DNA from: a virus
Reading direction: 5' to 3' (one strand)
Virus record (IMG/VR): IMGVR_UViG_3300042861_002183
Coordinates: 1-36,329 of that record
DNA: 36,329 nucleotides
The notes under the pieces: generated by a model
The model's input: the letters and a program-made list of their open reading frames with translations, nothing else
What the model was told of the DNA's origin: nothing
The model's database searches: none
Shown here: piece by piece, positions 8,722 through 16,644 of the stretch
Position numbering within the stretch: position 1 is the stretch's first letter
Layout of the letters: every line of letters starts with the position of its first letter
Made by a program: the position numbers and the translations under genes

Positions 8722-9069
8722 TCAACGCCGCGAGGACAACGCCTCCACCTGCAAGTCCAACCCCGCGCCACCCAGATCCTCCACCACCGTCACTTTGCCC
8801 GTGAACGCCCCGCGTTGCACCTTCAGCCCCTTCAGCGTCAGTGCCGCCTGCTCCGCGTCTGTCACCAGCGCCTGCACCTGCGCCAGGCTCAGATGCACCA
8901 CGAAGGCGATGCCGCTGTTGCGCAGACCCCTCTCGCCCAAAAACGAACCAGCGGCAGCGGGCGCACCCACCACCGCTGTCACGCGTGCTTCACCCAGGAT
9001 CAACTCCTCACCCATTTCCGTCTCCAGAAACGCATCAGAAGCCGCCCAGGCGTCGTCAAAAGCGCCCAT
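8722..9069 (-). CDS. probable head-tail connector protein (FII-like position)
   Basis: A 115-residue protein, MGAFDDAWAASDAFLETEMG then mainly beta-type sequence (ITAVVG-type strand, GKVTVVEDLGGAGLDLQVEAL). The short N-terminal helix followed by strands, and the position just before the tail terminator candidate, resemble lambda FII-type attachment proteins. Sequence similarity is not obvious to me. It begins three bases after the TAA of the upstream gene and is probably translationally coupled. Confidence 0.4.
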   Translation of the reverse strand: MGAFDDAWAASDAFLETEMGEELILGEARVTAVVGAPAAAGSFLGERGLRNSGIAFVVHLSLAQVQALVTDAEQAALTLKGLKVQRGAFTGKVTVVEDLGGAGLDLQVEALSSRR

Positions 9070-9072
9070 GGC

Positions 9073-9519
9073 TTATGGAGTGGTGCCACCTGCCAGGAAG
9101 CCCAGCTTGATCTGCGTGGCGGTGTTCGCCACGCCAGCGATGAGCAGTTTGTCACCGCTGTCCGCAGGCGCGGGTTGCAGCTTGCCGGCCGTGCCAGAAA
9201 GCACCAGCACCTGCCCGGCCGCCATGACTTCCGTGGTTGTCGCTCCGGTGTCCAGAGTGTTATCAGAGGTCACCACCGAGAAACGGCAGCCATTGCCCGC
9301 GCAAGCGCTGGCCGCGAGGCCTTCGATGCCCGCGTTCGGCGCTGTGCTGCCACCGCTGGCCGAAGTGCTGCTGTCCGCGTCGCACTTGAACCACTTGTCC
9401 AGCGTGGCATCGCGGTAAACCGCGTCACCCACGGCGATGGACTCGCCCCCGATCACGGTTTGGACGGCGGCGGAGGAAGACGGTTTGAAATCAGCAGCGG
9501 TGAAGACGTAGAGGCCCAT
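9073..9519 (-). CDS. probable decoration or head-associated protein
   Basis: A 148-residue Ala/Gly/Thr-rich protein (IGGESIAVGDAVYRD, TTTEVMAAGQVLVLSG, IAGVANTATQIKLGFLAGG). Its composition is typical of small virion decoration or cement proteins. It contains two close cysteines (ACAGNGCRF). No definite family is recognised. The start element GTTGAC is 23 nt before the ATG and begins three bases after the stop of the upstream zinc-ribbon gene, so here the TGA of the element is not the stop codon. Confidence 0.45.
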   Translation of the reverse strand: MGLYVFTAADFKPSSSAAVQTVIGGESIAVGDAVYRDATLDKWFKCDADSSTSASGGSTAPNAGIEGLAASACAGNGCRFSVVTSDNTLDTGATTTEVMAAGQVLVLSGTAGKLQPAPADSGDKLLIAGVANTATQIKLGFLAGGTTP

Positions 9520-9542
9520 AATGCCTCACGCGGGATGTCAAC

Positions 9543-9884
9543 TCACCATTGCCCCATCGGGCACCGGCTCGTCGGCAGCGCATGCTTCGCCGCACTGCAG
9601 CCGCAGCCCGGATGCCGGCAGCGGCCCGTGCCTGCAAAAGCGGCCGCATCCCAGTGCGGACACTCTTGGCAGATGGCTCGGCGCTGGGCGATGAGCTCGG
9701 GTTCTGCTTTAGGCGCTCCACTGGCGATCCATTGGCCGACTTCTTTGGCGGCACGCACGGCGAGCGTGGGCAGGCCCGGCAGCGGCGCTGGCCAGTGCTC
9801 ACAGTGCGCGGTCGGATCTCGCGGGAGGCGACAGAGCGCCCGCTGCGGACAGCGCATGCAGATGGAAAGATGCGCGGGCTTCAT
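9543..9884 (-). CDS. phage zinc-ribbon protein (CGC...CPxGxW type)
   Basis: A 113-residue protein with ten cysteines in two clusters. The N-terminal one is CMRC, C18 and C28. The C-terminal one is CQECPHWD (72-79), CRHPGCGC (89-96) and CPMGQW at the end. The pattern ICxxCxxWD...GrC...CGC..K....CPxGkW is familiar from many small phage proteins of unknown role and predicts bound zinc. The ATG at 9884 overlaps the upstream stop (ATGA), so translation is coupled. An upstream in-frame start would add residues but lacks support. Confidence 0.65.
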   Translation of the reverse strand: MKPAHLSICMRCPQRALCRLPRDPTAHCEHWPAPLPGLPTLAVRAAKEVGQWIASGAPKAEPELIAQRRAICQECPHWDAAAFAGTGRCRHPGCGCSAAKHALPTSRCPMGQW

Positions 9885-10741
9885 GATTCGGGCGCAAATT
9901 TCATGGGGCAGACACAACGCAGGACTTTATCCAAGGATTGCCAGTCTTCAGCCCAGGTAGGCATGGTGGAGCTGAAGAGCTGGGGGATGCCAGGAACCAG
10001 GGTGACACGCGTGAGGGGCATATCCGCAAGAAGCCCTGTGCCTTGGCCGATGACAAGATGCAACAAGAACCCTCCAACGCTGCGCAGCTCACTCTCGTAT
10101 TGGCCGACGCTGGCAAGCAAGGGTGGGCCCTCAAGACCGCGGGTGGCACCAGCGAGGTAGAAGCTCAAGTAACCACCCGCTTCACTGCCTCTGTAAGCGT
10201 CCACGGTTAGAATATCTGTCCAGTCGGACCATGCGCCCCATTCAAAGGCTTCAACCGCTTCGGCCTTGACTGCATCTTCGGTGGTGGAAGCACCACCATA
10301 AGTGAGGGTTGGAGTTTCAGTGATGGAGTAATCGGCTGGCGGGTCAAGCAGCGTTTCCAAACAGTTTTCTGGGTCATAAGTGGTGTCAGCAGGCTCGCCT
10401 GCACAGTCGGGCACCTCCTCAGTGCCCCCCCAAGAGACGAGTGCAGCGGGACCCGCATATTCAAACACGGTTTCTTCACAGGAGCGCACAAGCATGTCGG
10501 GCGTGGGAGCGCTGTCGTAGGCCTTGCGAATGGTGACGGTGGTGAGTTCGGTGTGGTAAGCGTCGGTTTCAGGGTTTTGGTAGGCAGCGCACTTTTGAGC
10601 GTAGGCACCGCCATAACGGGTGCGGATCTGCAGGCGGAGGGCGCGGTCACAACAACCCACAAGGCAGTGGCTCAAGGGCGGGATACCAGGACCAACGCCG
10701 GTGAGCACCTCACTTTCATCATATTCCGGCAGGCAAAGCAT
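9881..10741 (-). CDS. hypothetical tail-region protein
   Basis: A 286-residue protein with several cysteines in its N-terminal half (SHCLVGCCDRALRLQI, KCAAY, RSCEETVF, PDCAGEP, ENCLETLL) and beta-type aromatic segments. No domain is recognised. It begins after the TAA of the upstream gene with a four-base spacer and ends in an ATGA overlap with the zinc-ribbon gene. The cysteine spacing could make disulphides or a metal site in a minor virion protein; this is inference. Confidence 0.5.
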   Translation of the reverse strand: MLCLPEYDESEVLTGVGPGIPPLSHCLVGCCDRALRLQIRTRYGGAYAQKCAAYQNPETDAYHTELTTVTIRKAYDSAPTPDMLVRSCEETVFEYAGPAALVSWGGTEEVPDCAGEPADTTYDPENCLETLLDPPADYSITETPTLTYGGASTTEDAVKAEAVEAFEWGAWSDWTDILTVDAYRGSEAGGYLSFYLAGATRGLEGPPLLASVGQYESELRSVGGFLLHLVIGQGTGLLADMPLTRVTLVPGIPQLFSSTMPTWAEDWQSLDKVLRCVCPMKFAPES

Positions 10742-10745
10742 GCGG

Positions 10746-11402
10746 TTAGGGTGTCCAAATTGCGCCGACGTTGCGGCCTTCCTCGGTGCCGTCAGAGGCG
10801 TCACACACGCTCACGTTAAGGTTGGTTGTGGTGGGCTGCTGGCGCATCACCGCCCCATCCACCACATGAGCGATCAAGCGGTAGGTGATGAGCGTGTTGA
10901 GCGTCGCGTCAAAATCATCCACCACCGGCGACCCACTGGTATGAATCACCAACGGGTCTGCGTCTGTGAACTCCGCCGACGTCAGAAAAAAGTGGGCACC
11001 GAAGACCAGATCAAAGGTCGCCTTCACATACACCCAAAAACTTCCCGTCAAACTCAGATCATTGCCATCTTCACCGATGGGCTCACCGCTCAAGGTTGGA
11101 ATCCGCCCCCGTGCCGTGCCCGCGTGGATCGTCCCCTCATAATCCCCTGCCTCATGGATGTAAAAAGGGTGGATCACCAAACCACCCCCGCCACCGCGCC
11201 GAAACCGCCCACTCATCGAGATCGTCGTGCCTTGCGGCCCACTGCGCACACGCACCCCTGGCCCACCGCGCACATGCTTCCCCATCGCCGCTTCCTGCGC
11301 CAGCTTACCCATCGCGTTGAACCGGGCCGCCGTCAGCGCCGCGCTCACTCGATCTCCCGGCGTCAGTGGTGCCAGATGCTCATTGAATCGGGCCGCGCTC
11401 AT
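10746..11402 (-). CDS. hypothetical minor tail or virion protein
   Basis: A 218-residue protein starting MSAARFNEHLAPLTPGDRV, chosen because this ATG overlaps the upstream stop (ATGA). A helical, basic N-terminus is followed by a glycine-rich turn (RFRRGGGGGLV) and beta-type sequence (SFWVYVKATFDLVFGAHFFLT). No family is recognised. It forms a coupled cluster with the genes on both sides. Confidence 0.5.
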   Translation of the reverse strand: MSAARFNEHLAPLTPGDRVSAALTAARFNAMGKLAQEAAMGKHVRGGPGVRVRSGPQGTTISMSGRFRRGGGGGLVIHPFYIHEAGDYEGTIHAGTARGRIPTLSGEPIGEDGNDLSLTGSFWVYVKATFDLVFGAHFFLTSAEFTDADPLVIHTSGSPVVDDFDATLNTLITYRLIAHVVDGAVMRQQPTTTNLNVSVCDASDGTEEGRNVGAIWTP

Positions 11403-12160
11403 GAGGTGTAAATCTGGGTGTCCCAGCCGTTGCGCCCGGAAAGTTTCCACTCCCGTGAAATTTCATACACGACGCGGTTCACCACCCCACTCGGGTCGCC
11501 TCGGCGGCGGTAAGTAAAGCCCACATACAGCCAGTTGCGCCGCCCCAAGCTGCCTCGGAAGCCCGGGCCTGGCACATCGCCGCTGATTTCCCCAAACCCG
11601 CTAACGTGAGGCAGAGAGTAGCTCACGTAATTCTCCCGGTAGGTCATCACCGCGTCCAGATAACTCTCAATGCCCGCCTTGCGGTTCAGGCTCCCATCCA
11701 CATACGGGTAAAAGCTGTCGAAAACCGCCAACGTATTATCCGCCGAAGGGTATCCCGTGCTTGGGTCGATGAACAAGGCTCCATTCACCGGGGCGCTCGG
11801 TTTTCCCGCGATCGTCAGGAATTTCGGATGCGTGGAGATGGGCTGCTCCTCCATGCCGATGATCAGCTCATAACTTGGCTTCTCCAGGTTCTCGTAATTG
11901 ACCCCGGCATACGAGCACACCGCCTCCGCTCCATCCGCCCCATAGACCAACTCCTGCTGCTCCATCCACAACCGCCCATTGTAGGGGTGCGCTCCACCCA
12001 GAGGCCGCGCCGCCTGCAGGATCAGCCCGGCGCCGTAAGGTTCACCCTTGCAAGAGAACACACACTCCCCCTGCTCCAGGCCGTTGCGCTCACGCCGCGT
12101 GCGGGCCGAACCCGGCACGACATGAATCGCATAAGCACCTCCGAAAAGATTGATCGCCAT
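11399..12160 (-). CDS. hypothetical virion protein
   Basis: A 253-residue protein of beta-type composition (MAINLFGGAYAIHVVPGSA, SYELIIGMEEQPIST, NWLYVGFTYRRRGDPSG). It is likely a tail-tip or baseplate component by location only. The start is well supported: GAGGAGCGGGGGT precedes the ATG, and the GTTGAT variant of the start element lies exactly 20 nt upstream. It ends in an ATGA overlap with the next gene. Confidence 0.5.
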   Translation of the reverse strand: MAINLFGGAYAIHVVPGSARTRRERNGLEQGECVFSCKGEPYGAGLILQAARPLGGAHPYNGRLWMEQQELVYGADGAEAVCSYAGVNYENLEKPSYELIIGMEEQPISTHPKFLTIAGKPSAPVNGALFIDPSTGYPSADNTLAVFDSFYPYVDGSLNRKAGIESYLDAVMTYRENYVSYSLPHVSGFGEISGDVPGPGFRGSLGRRNWLYVGFTYRRRGDPSGVVNRVVYEISREWKLSGRNGWDTQIYTS

Positions 12161-12188
12161 ACCCCCGCTCCTCTATCAACCCACCCAT

Positions 12189-12332
12189 TCAAGGCTGCAC
12201 TTGCCGCGCCCGCTTTTGACGGGCCGCCTCGCGATCCGCGAGGGCAAACAGAGCGATGAGTCCAACCGCTCCAACAGCGGCCAGCGCAAACAAAATGCCC
12301 GCCACCCACGCGATGATTTGCAGCCAGGTCAT
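12189..12332 (-). CDS. small single-span membrane protein
   Basis: A 47-residue protein with one membrane span (about residues 4-32, IIAWVAGILFALAAVGAVGL) and a short basic cytoplasmic tail (DREAARQKRARQ). It lies 23 bases after the preceding gene's TAA and 28 before the next start. The length and charge pattern fit a small lysis-associated membrane protein, but there is no specific family match. Confidence 0.55.
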   Translation of the reverse strand: MTWLQIIAWVAGILFALAAVGAVGLIALFALADREAARQKRARQVQP

Positions 12333-12355
12333 GGGGACGCGGAGGTGGTGAAGGT

Positions 12356-12787
12356 TTAATATTTCGGCTGGACGAGCACCGGTTGCTTGGCGCTGGTGAG
12401 GACCTTGCGGACTTCGCGGAGCGCGGCGGCGTCGTCGGCGGTGTAGAGCTGTTTGCGTTCGCCGTAGCCGATGGCGATGGCGGAGAGGGGAGCGAGGTAG
12501 GAGCAGCTTGGCAGACTCAAGAGACAGAGGGAGGCGATGAGGAGCTTCGGCGTGTTGGTGCCGAGCCAGATGGCGGAGAGCCAGCCGCGCATGCCGGTGC
12601 CGTTTTGCAGCGCTTTGAGCCAGCGCCCGATCATCATCAGGGTGATGAGGCCGAGGCTCGTGTAACCGGCATACTGCGCAGGCACGGCGGCATCCACGGC
12701 GGCTTGCAGCGCGGGATCAACGGCCTGTGCGGAGAGTAGGGGGCAGAGGGCGAAGAGCAGGAGGCAGGAGAGGAGGAGGGTTTTCAT
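12356..12787 (-). CDS. exported membrane protein, holin/lipoprotein-like
   Basis: A 143-residue protein. Residues 1-22 are a signal peptide (MKTLLLSCLLLFALCPLLSAQA), followed by a probable span (YTSLGLITLMMIGRWLKAL). A second hydrophobic stretch, IASLCLLSLPSC, ends in a lipobox-like sequence in the middle of the protein and precedes an acidic/basic tail. It reads like a holin-type segment fused to what was once a small lipoprotein, though no internal ATG precedes the lipobox. Together with the neighbouring membrane genes it suggests a lysis cluster far from the lysin. Confidence 0.5.
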   Translation of the reverse strand: MKTLLLSCLLLFALCPLLSAQAVDPALQAAVDAAVPAQYAGYTSLGLITLMMIGRWLKALQNGTGMRGWLSAIWLGTNTPKLLIASLCLLSLPSCSYLAPLSAIAIGYGERKQLYTADDAAALREVRKVLTSAKQPVLVQPKY

Positions 12788-12858
12788 GACGTGGTTAAGC
12801 AGGTGTCAAAAGTCAGAGGGACGAGGTTGACGGGATTGACCGGAGTGACGGCGCTCAT
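12784..12858 (-). CDS. possible 24-residue linker ORF
   Basis: This tiny ORF overlaps its upstream neighbour by ATGA and its downstream neighbour by TCATGA, so it would couple translation of the two. Its DNA carries a GTCAATCCCGTCAAC repeat related to the dispersed GGTCAATCCGGT element. The peptide (MSAVTPVNPVNLVPL and so on) has no known role. It may be only a coupling device or a repeat-derived ORF. Confidence 0.3.
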   Translation of the reverse strand: MSAVTPVNPVNLVPLTFDTCLTTS

Positions 12859-13142
12859 TGTTCTCCCTCGCTCATTTTCGCGGCGACTTTGCCGGGCACT
12901 TTGCCAAGCTGACTGGCGATGCCGTGGAGACGGCCTTCGAGGTTGCTGATCTGCTGGCCGTGAGCCTTCACGTCTGGGGAGATGCGGCTTTGCTCGGCTT
13001 CGACGGTGCGCAGTCTCAGCTCCATGGTCGCGGCCCAAATAGCCCCACTGACGATGATCATGAGCGCGGCCAGGAGGAGCTTCGCGAGGCGCTCCAGGCG
13101 AGAGAGGATGAGGTCGATGCGGGAGAGGGAATCTTCGCTCAT
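12855..13142 (-). CDS. single-span coiled-coil membrane protein (XhlA-like layout)
   Basis: A 95-residue protein with an N-terminal amphipathic helix (SRIDLILSRLERLAK), a membrane span (LLLAALMIIVSGAIWAA, about 19-36) and a C-terminal coiled coil (ELRLRTVEAEQSRI, QQISNLEGRLHGIASQL). This layout resembles small holin-associated proteins with one span and a coiled coil; a spanin-type role is an alternative. The ATG at 13142 is chosen over longer in-frame starts because it follows the upstream stop closely and the longer N-terminus is basic, low-complexity sequence. Confidence 0.5.
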   Translation of the reverse strand: MSEDSLSRIDLILSRLERLAKLLLAALMIIVSGAIWAATMELRLRTVEAEQSRISPDVKAHGQQISNLEGRLHGIASQLGKVPGKVAAKMSEGEQ

Positions 13143-13156
13143 GTGTGGTTCAAGGT

Positions 13157-13609
13157 TCAAATTTGCGCGGCAGCGGCGAAGATGGCGTCGATTTGCTCGG
13201 GGGTTTGGCCGATGGCTAAAGCGAGGGCGATGACGAATGGGTGATCTCGTTGCACCGTGGTGCTCTGCGCCGTTTGCCACCAGATCTTGCCTTCGACGGT
13301 GGTGAGTGCGGCGGCTTCGACTTGCTCGTAAAGCCCGGCTTGAAGGAGTGCAAAGGCCAGTGAGCGAAACGGGACGATGACTGGAGTCGATGGGATGTCG
13401 TGGATCTGCCAGCCGAGCGTCAGCGTCTTCTCGGTGTGGTCGGGTGTTTCGGTGCGCGTGAGGTATTGCGCCTCGGTGATTTCTGGCTGCGCCTCTTGAA
13501 TGACTTCGTAGATTGCAAGCGAGGGATCAAGGCCAATGATTTCCCCGTCGTCTTCGCGTGGGTAGGATAGAAGGAAAGCTTGAGTGATAGTGTTGTAGAG
13601 TCTTTTCAT
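13157..13609 (-). CDS. hypothetical protein downstream of tail fibre genes
   Basis: A 150-residue protein (MKRLYNTITQAFLLSYPREDD, ALAIGQTPEQIDAIFAAAAQI). The position directly after the fibre and LamG genes suggests a fibre assembly or cap protein, but no motif supports a function. It starts in an ATGA overlap with the LamG gene. Confidence 0.45.
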   Translation of the reverse strand: MKRLYNTITQAFLLSYPREDDGEIIGLDPSLAIYEVIQEAQPEITEAQYLTRTETPDHTEKTLTLGWQIHDIPSTPVIVPFRSLAFALLQAGLYEQVEAAALTTVEGKIWWQTAQSTTVQRDHPFVIALALAIGQTPEQIDAIFAAAAQI

Positions 13610-14286
13610 GAATTTGGAAATGGTGCCGTCGGAGGTGTGAAGTTTGCGGTGTAGCGAGCCACGCCTTTGGTTACGCGAAATTCATCAATGCGTCCCGGTA
13701 TGCCGAACGCCCCCGTGACTGTAGCACCCACAACCAACGGCAATGCGCTGCTGCCCACTGCGGCGGATGACGTGCGCGTCCCTTTGGCGACTCCGTCGAT
13801 GTATAGTGTGAATGAATTGTCGGACCTCACGACGGCGATATAATACCATGTGTCAGCTGTAAGGCCGACAACTGTTATGCCCGATTGAATCACACCTCCT
13901 AGGTAAAGCAAAAAATTGTTTCCATCTTGGAAGCGCAGCGCAAAACTCTGCGCGCTGATGTCGAACAAAAAATTCAACCCGCTAATACTTGTCCACCGCA
14001 CGAAAAATTCGACAGTGAGATTTGACGTGCCGAAATTAAAATCCGCCGAGGCTGAGGCGGAGATGTAATCGTTTGCGCCGTCGAGCAGTAAAGCTCCTGT
14101 CCCGAATTTAGGGGCTGTCGTGGTGACTTGCGCGTTGCCAAAAGCAGTTACGGTTTTCGGCGATGTTGAATTGTCCGTGAATGTCGTGCTGCCGTTTGTG
14201 CCGTCGCAATGAAGCAAAAGGGAAACGCTCGCAAAATCAGGATCGCCCCCTGCGGCTGCAAATCGGTATGGGTTCAATAAGTTCAT
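13606..14286 (-). CDS. LamG / concanavalin A-like lectin domain protein
   Basis: A 226-residue protein. Residues about 20-215 match the laminin-G-like jelly-roll pattern: VSLLLHCDGTNGSTTFTD, GALLLDGANDYI, LTVEFFVRW, DTWYYIAVVRSDNSFTLYID and GRIDEFRVTKG are its characteristic strands. Such domains bind glycans or cell-surface polymers and are common in phage fibre-associated proteins. It starts in an ATGA overlap with the tail fibre gene, so both are probably made together and may form the host-recognition device. Confidence 0.8.
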   Translation of the reverse strand: MNLLNPYRFAAAGGDPDFASVSLLLHCDGTNGSTTFTDNSTSPKTVTAFGNAQVTTTAPKFGTGALLLDGANDYISASASADFNFGTSNLTVEFFVRWTSISGLNFLFDISAQSFALRFQDGNNFLLYLGGVIQSGITVVGLTADTWYYIAVVRSDNSFTLYIDGVAKGTRTSSAAVGSSALPLVVGATVTGAFGIPGRIDEFRVTKGVARYTANFTPPTAPFPNS

Positions 14287-16559
14287 GCGCGTGTTCCAAT
14301 GAGCGTCACTTTCAGTCCAGCGCCCGCAATGGTGCTGCCAACCTGGTCTATGTCGATGGTGATCTCAGCATCGTCTGCCAACCCGGTGTCGGAAATGACT
14401 GCGGCGGTGGCAGCGGTGACACTGGTCTTTTCGCTGGCGTCGATGCTGAGTTTGGTGCTCAAGATTGTGCTTCCGCTCTCATTGATGTCCACCACCAACG
14501 TGCTACCCGTTGGAGCTGTATTAACAGAGGCGCGAACGGCTGTCAGCGTCATGGCAAAAGGCATTCGGAAAGTGACTTTTGCGGTGCCCGCCGTGAGGGC
14601 TGTGGTCTCGTCTGAGACAGCCACGCTGTATTGGGCTGGCAGGCCCACAAACGAGCCGCCTGCGCGATAGAGCAGATTGCCCTCCACCGTGAGATTGCCA
14701 GCCGAGCTGCGTGCTAACGTCGTGTCGCTCGCGTGACCGACTTCAAGGCTGCCGACACCTAAAGGAGTGGAGGTGCTGCCGGTGATGCCCGCGACGGGTA
14801 GCCCGGTGGCATTGGTGAGGGTGGCTGCGCTCGGGGTGCCGAGGTTCGGCGCGACGAGGGTGGGCGAGGTGGCAAACACGAGCGCTCCGCTGCCGGTTTC
14901 GTCGGAGATCACGCCCGCGAGTTGCGCGGAGGTCGTGGCGGCAAATTGAGAGAGCGGATTGCTGGTGAGCGCATTGCCACCACCGCTCAGTGTCTGCATC
15001 GTTGGAGCCGCACCCGCACCGTTGCTCGTCAGCACTTGACCGGAGGTGCCGGTGGCGACGACGGCAGGGTTGCCGCTGGCGTCGTAGGTGATGAGGTTGC
15101 CCGCCGTGCCTGCGGCCATTTTTGCGAGAGTCACGGCATCGTCTGCGAGGGCTGCGGTAGGTAGCCCCGTGATATTAGAAAGGTTGCCGGTGGTGATGAG
15201 AGTGCCTGTCACGTTCGGCAAGGTCCAGGTGCGAGAGGCCGTGAGCGTTGCATAAGCCAGATTCCCGGACAGTGCCCCGCTTTGCGCCAGCACCAATTGA
15301 TCACCGCGCAGCTCGGCGATGGGGTAGGTAAAACTAGGACCGCTGGTCACTGCGAATGCATAACCAGCCGTCAAACTTCCAGCGCCGTTGAAAACCGCGA
15401 CCTTCCCCTCGTCCGCCGCACCATTCCCTCCCTCACTGAATCCCAGCAATGCCGCCGTGCCGAGGCCAAGTGTCGCGCGCATCGCCGCATAGTCTGCGGC
15501 ATTCAGCAGGCTCTGCACGTTGGCCGTGGGTGCAATACCCGCGAACGTGGTGAGGTTGGCGCTGTAGGCCTGGACGTTGGTGCCGATGACGAGACCCAGT
15601 AGGGTGCGCATGGCCGCATAATCTGCTGCACTCAGCAGGCTCTGCACGTTGGCCGCTGGAGCGATGCCCGCGAACGTGGCGAGGTTGGCGTTGTAGGCCT
15701 GGACGTGGGTGCCGATGACGAGACCCAGTAGGGTGCGCATGGCCGCATAGTCCGCCGCATTCAGCAGGCTCTGCACGTTGGCCGCTGGCGCGATACCCGC
15801 GAACGTGGTGAGGTTGGCGTTGTAGGCCTGGACGTGGGTGCCGATGACGAGACCCAGTGAGGCAGCGGTTTGATCACCCGTGTTGGTGCCGCTGAGTGTG
15901 CCGCTGGCACCATCGGCGATGGTGATGCCACTGGTCTGCACCACCTTGCCGGTGGTGCCGTCGTAGCGCACAATGGCGTTGTCGGTGGCGCTGGCGGGTC
16001 CAACGACATCGCCGCTGCCAGAGCCGCCCGCGACGGCCAATTCTTCGGCTTCATCGTCGTGCGTGAAACCATTGGCTTCAGGAGCGCGGAGTTTGAGCCA
16101 TTCCCACGGCGTCAGCAGCACCAGCGGATCACCGCCGCCAGCGCCGGTGCGGCGGTGCAGGGAGAAGATCAGGTCATCGCTCTCTTCTGGCGCGTCCGCG
16201 CCTGGAATGGTCCATTCCAGCGCCGCCAGCACTTGAAACAGCTCCTTCGTCGGGCTGGCCGCCAGCAGCGCCAGGATGGCATCCGTGTTCAGGCTCAAAC
16301 GCCCGCTGTAAAAGCCCGTGGCGGCGTTTTCTGGCACCTCAAACTCCGTCAACTCCGCCAGCAGTCCCGCGCTCTTAGTGGCGCGCACGCGCAGCGCCAG
16401 CGTGCTGCCGCTTTCCAGCAGCACCGCCTCGCCTTCCTGATGAAAGCGCACCTCCACCCGCTCTCCCGTCAGCGCTTTGACTTCTTGAGTCACCGGACCG
16501 CTGCGGGCAGGCCATTCGGCACTGACCACACCATTGAGGAGATTCGCATACAACCGCAT
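14283..16559 (-). CDS. tail fibre protein with tandem repeats
   Basis: A 758-residue protein. An N-terminal domain of about 180 residues is followed by the fibre-type transition GPASATDNAIVRYDGTTGK and then 43-residue tandem repeats. These carry the common phage fibre unit GTHVQAYNANLTTFAGI and NVQSLLNAADYAAMR. The C-terminal part resembles trimeric fibre sequence (LPVAGITGSTSTPLG, GSLEVGHASDTTLARSSAGN) and ends in a beta-rich domain. The ATG at 16559 follows a GTTGAT variant of the start element at exactly 20 nt. It lies between the capsid and the tail genes rather than after the tape measure. Confidence 0.85.
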   Translation of the reverse strand: MRLYANLLNGVVSAEWPARSGPVTQEVKALTGERVEVRFHQEGEAVLLESGSTLALRVRATKSAGLLAELTEFEVPENAATGFYSGRLSLNTDAILALLAASPTKELFQVLAALEWTIPGADAPEESDDLIFSLHRRTGAGGGDPLVLLTPWEWLKLRAPEANGFTHDDEAEELAVAGGSGSGDVVGPASATDNAIVRYDGTTGKVVQTSGITIADGASGTLSGTNTGDQTAASLGLVIGTHVQAYNANLTTFAGIAPAANVQSLLNAADYAAMRTLLGLVIGTHVQAYNANLATFAGIAPAANVQSLLSAADYAAMRTLLGLVIGTNVQAYSANLTTFAGIAPTANVQSLLNAADYAAMRATLGLGTAALLGFSEGGNGAADEGKVAVFNGAGSLTAGYAFAVTSGPSFTYPIAELRGDQLVLAQSGALSGNLAYATLTASRTWTLPNVTGTLITTGNLSNITGLPTAALADDAVTLAKMAAGTAGNLITYDASGNPAVVATGTSGQVLTSNGAGAAPTMQTLSGGGNALTSNPLSQFAATTSAQLAGVISDETGSGALVFATSPTLVAPNLGTPSAATLTNATGLPVAGITGSTSTPLGVGSLEVGHASDTTLARSSAGNLTVEGNLLYRAGGSFVGLPAQYSVAVSDETTALTAGTAKVTFRMPFAMTLTAVRASVNTAPTGSTLVVDINESGSTILSTKLSIDASEKTSVTAATAAVISDTGLADDAEITIDIDQVGSTIAGAGLKVTLIGTRA
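15451..15857 (-). repeat. 129-bp tandem repeats in the fibre gene
   Basis: The GTGCCGATGACGAGACCCAG block recurs at 15580, 15709 and 15838, an exact 129-bp period (43 codons). About three near-identical copies lie between 15451 and 15837, with a partial fourth. Such repeats can expand or contract by recombination and so change fibre length. Confidence 0.9.
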
Positions 16560-16581
16560 ACCCACGCGCCCGTATCAACCC

Positions 16582-16612
16582 AAAACAAAACCGCCACCCC
16601 GAAGGGTGGCGG
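16582..16612 (-). terminator. intrinsic terminator after major capsid gene
   Basis: On the minus strand CCGCCACCC pairs with GGGTGGCGG around a TTCG tetraloop, followed by TTTTGTTTTG. It lies just beyond the capsid stop and after a short AACTTCA heptamer run (16615-16640). Confidence 0.9.
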
Positions 16613-16644
16613 CAACTTGAAACTTCAAACTTCAAACTTAGAAC

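Noticed and set aside
8215-9960. Long plus-strand open frame opposite tail genes
   Set aside because: It crosses five well-supported minus-strand genes with their own start elements; the composition is shadow-like.
15451-15857. 129-bp repeats as a replication origin or iterons
   Set aside because: They encode the common tail-fibre repeat in frame, which explains them.
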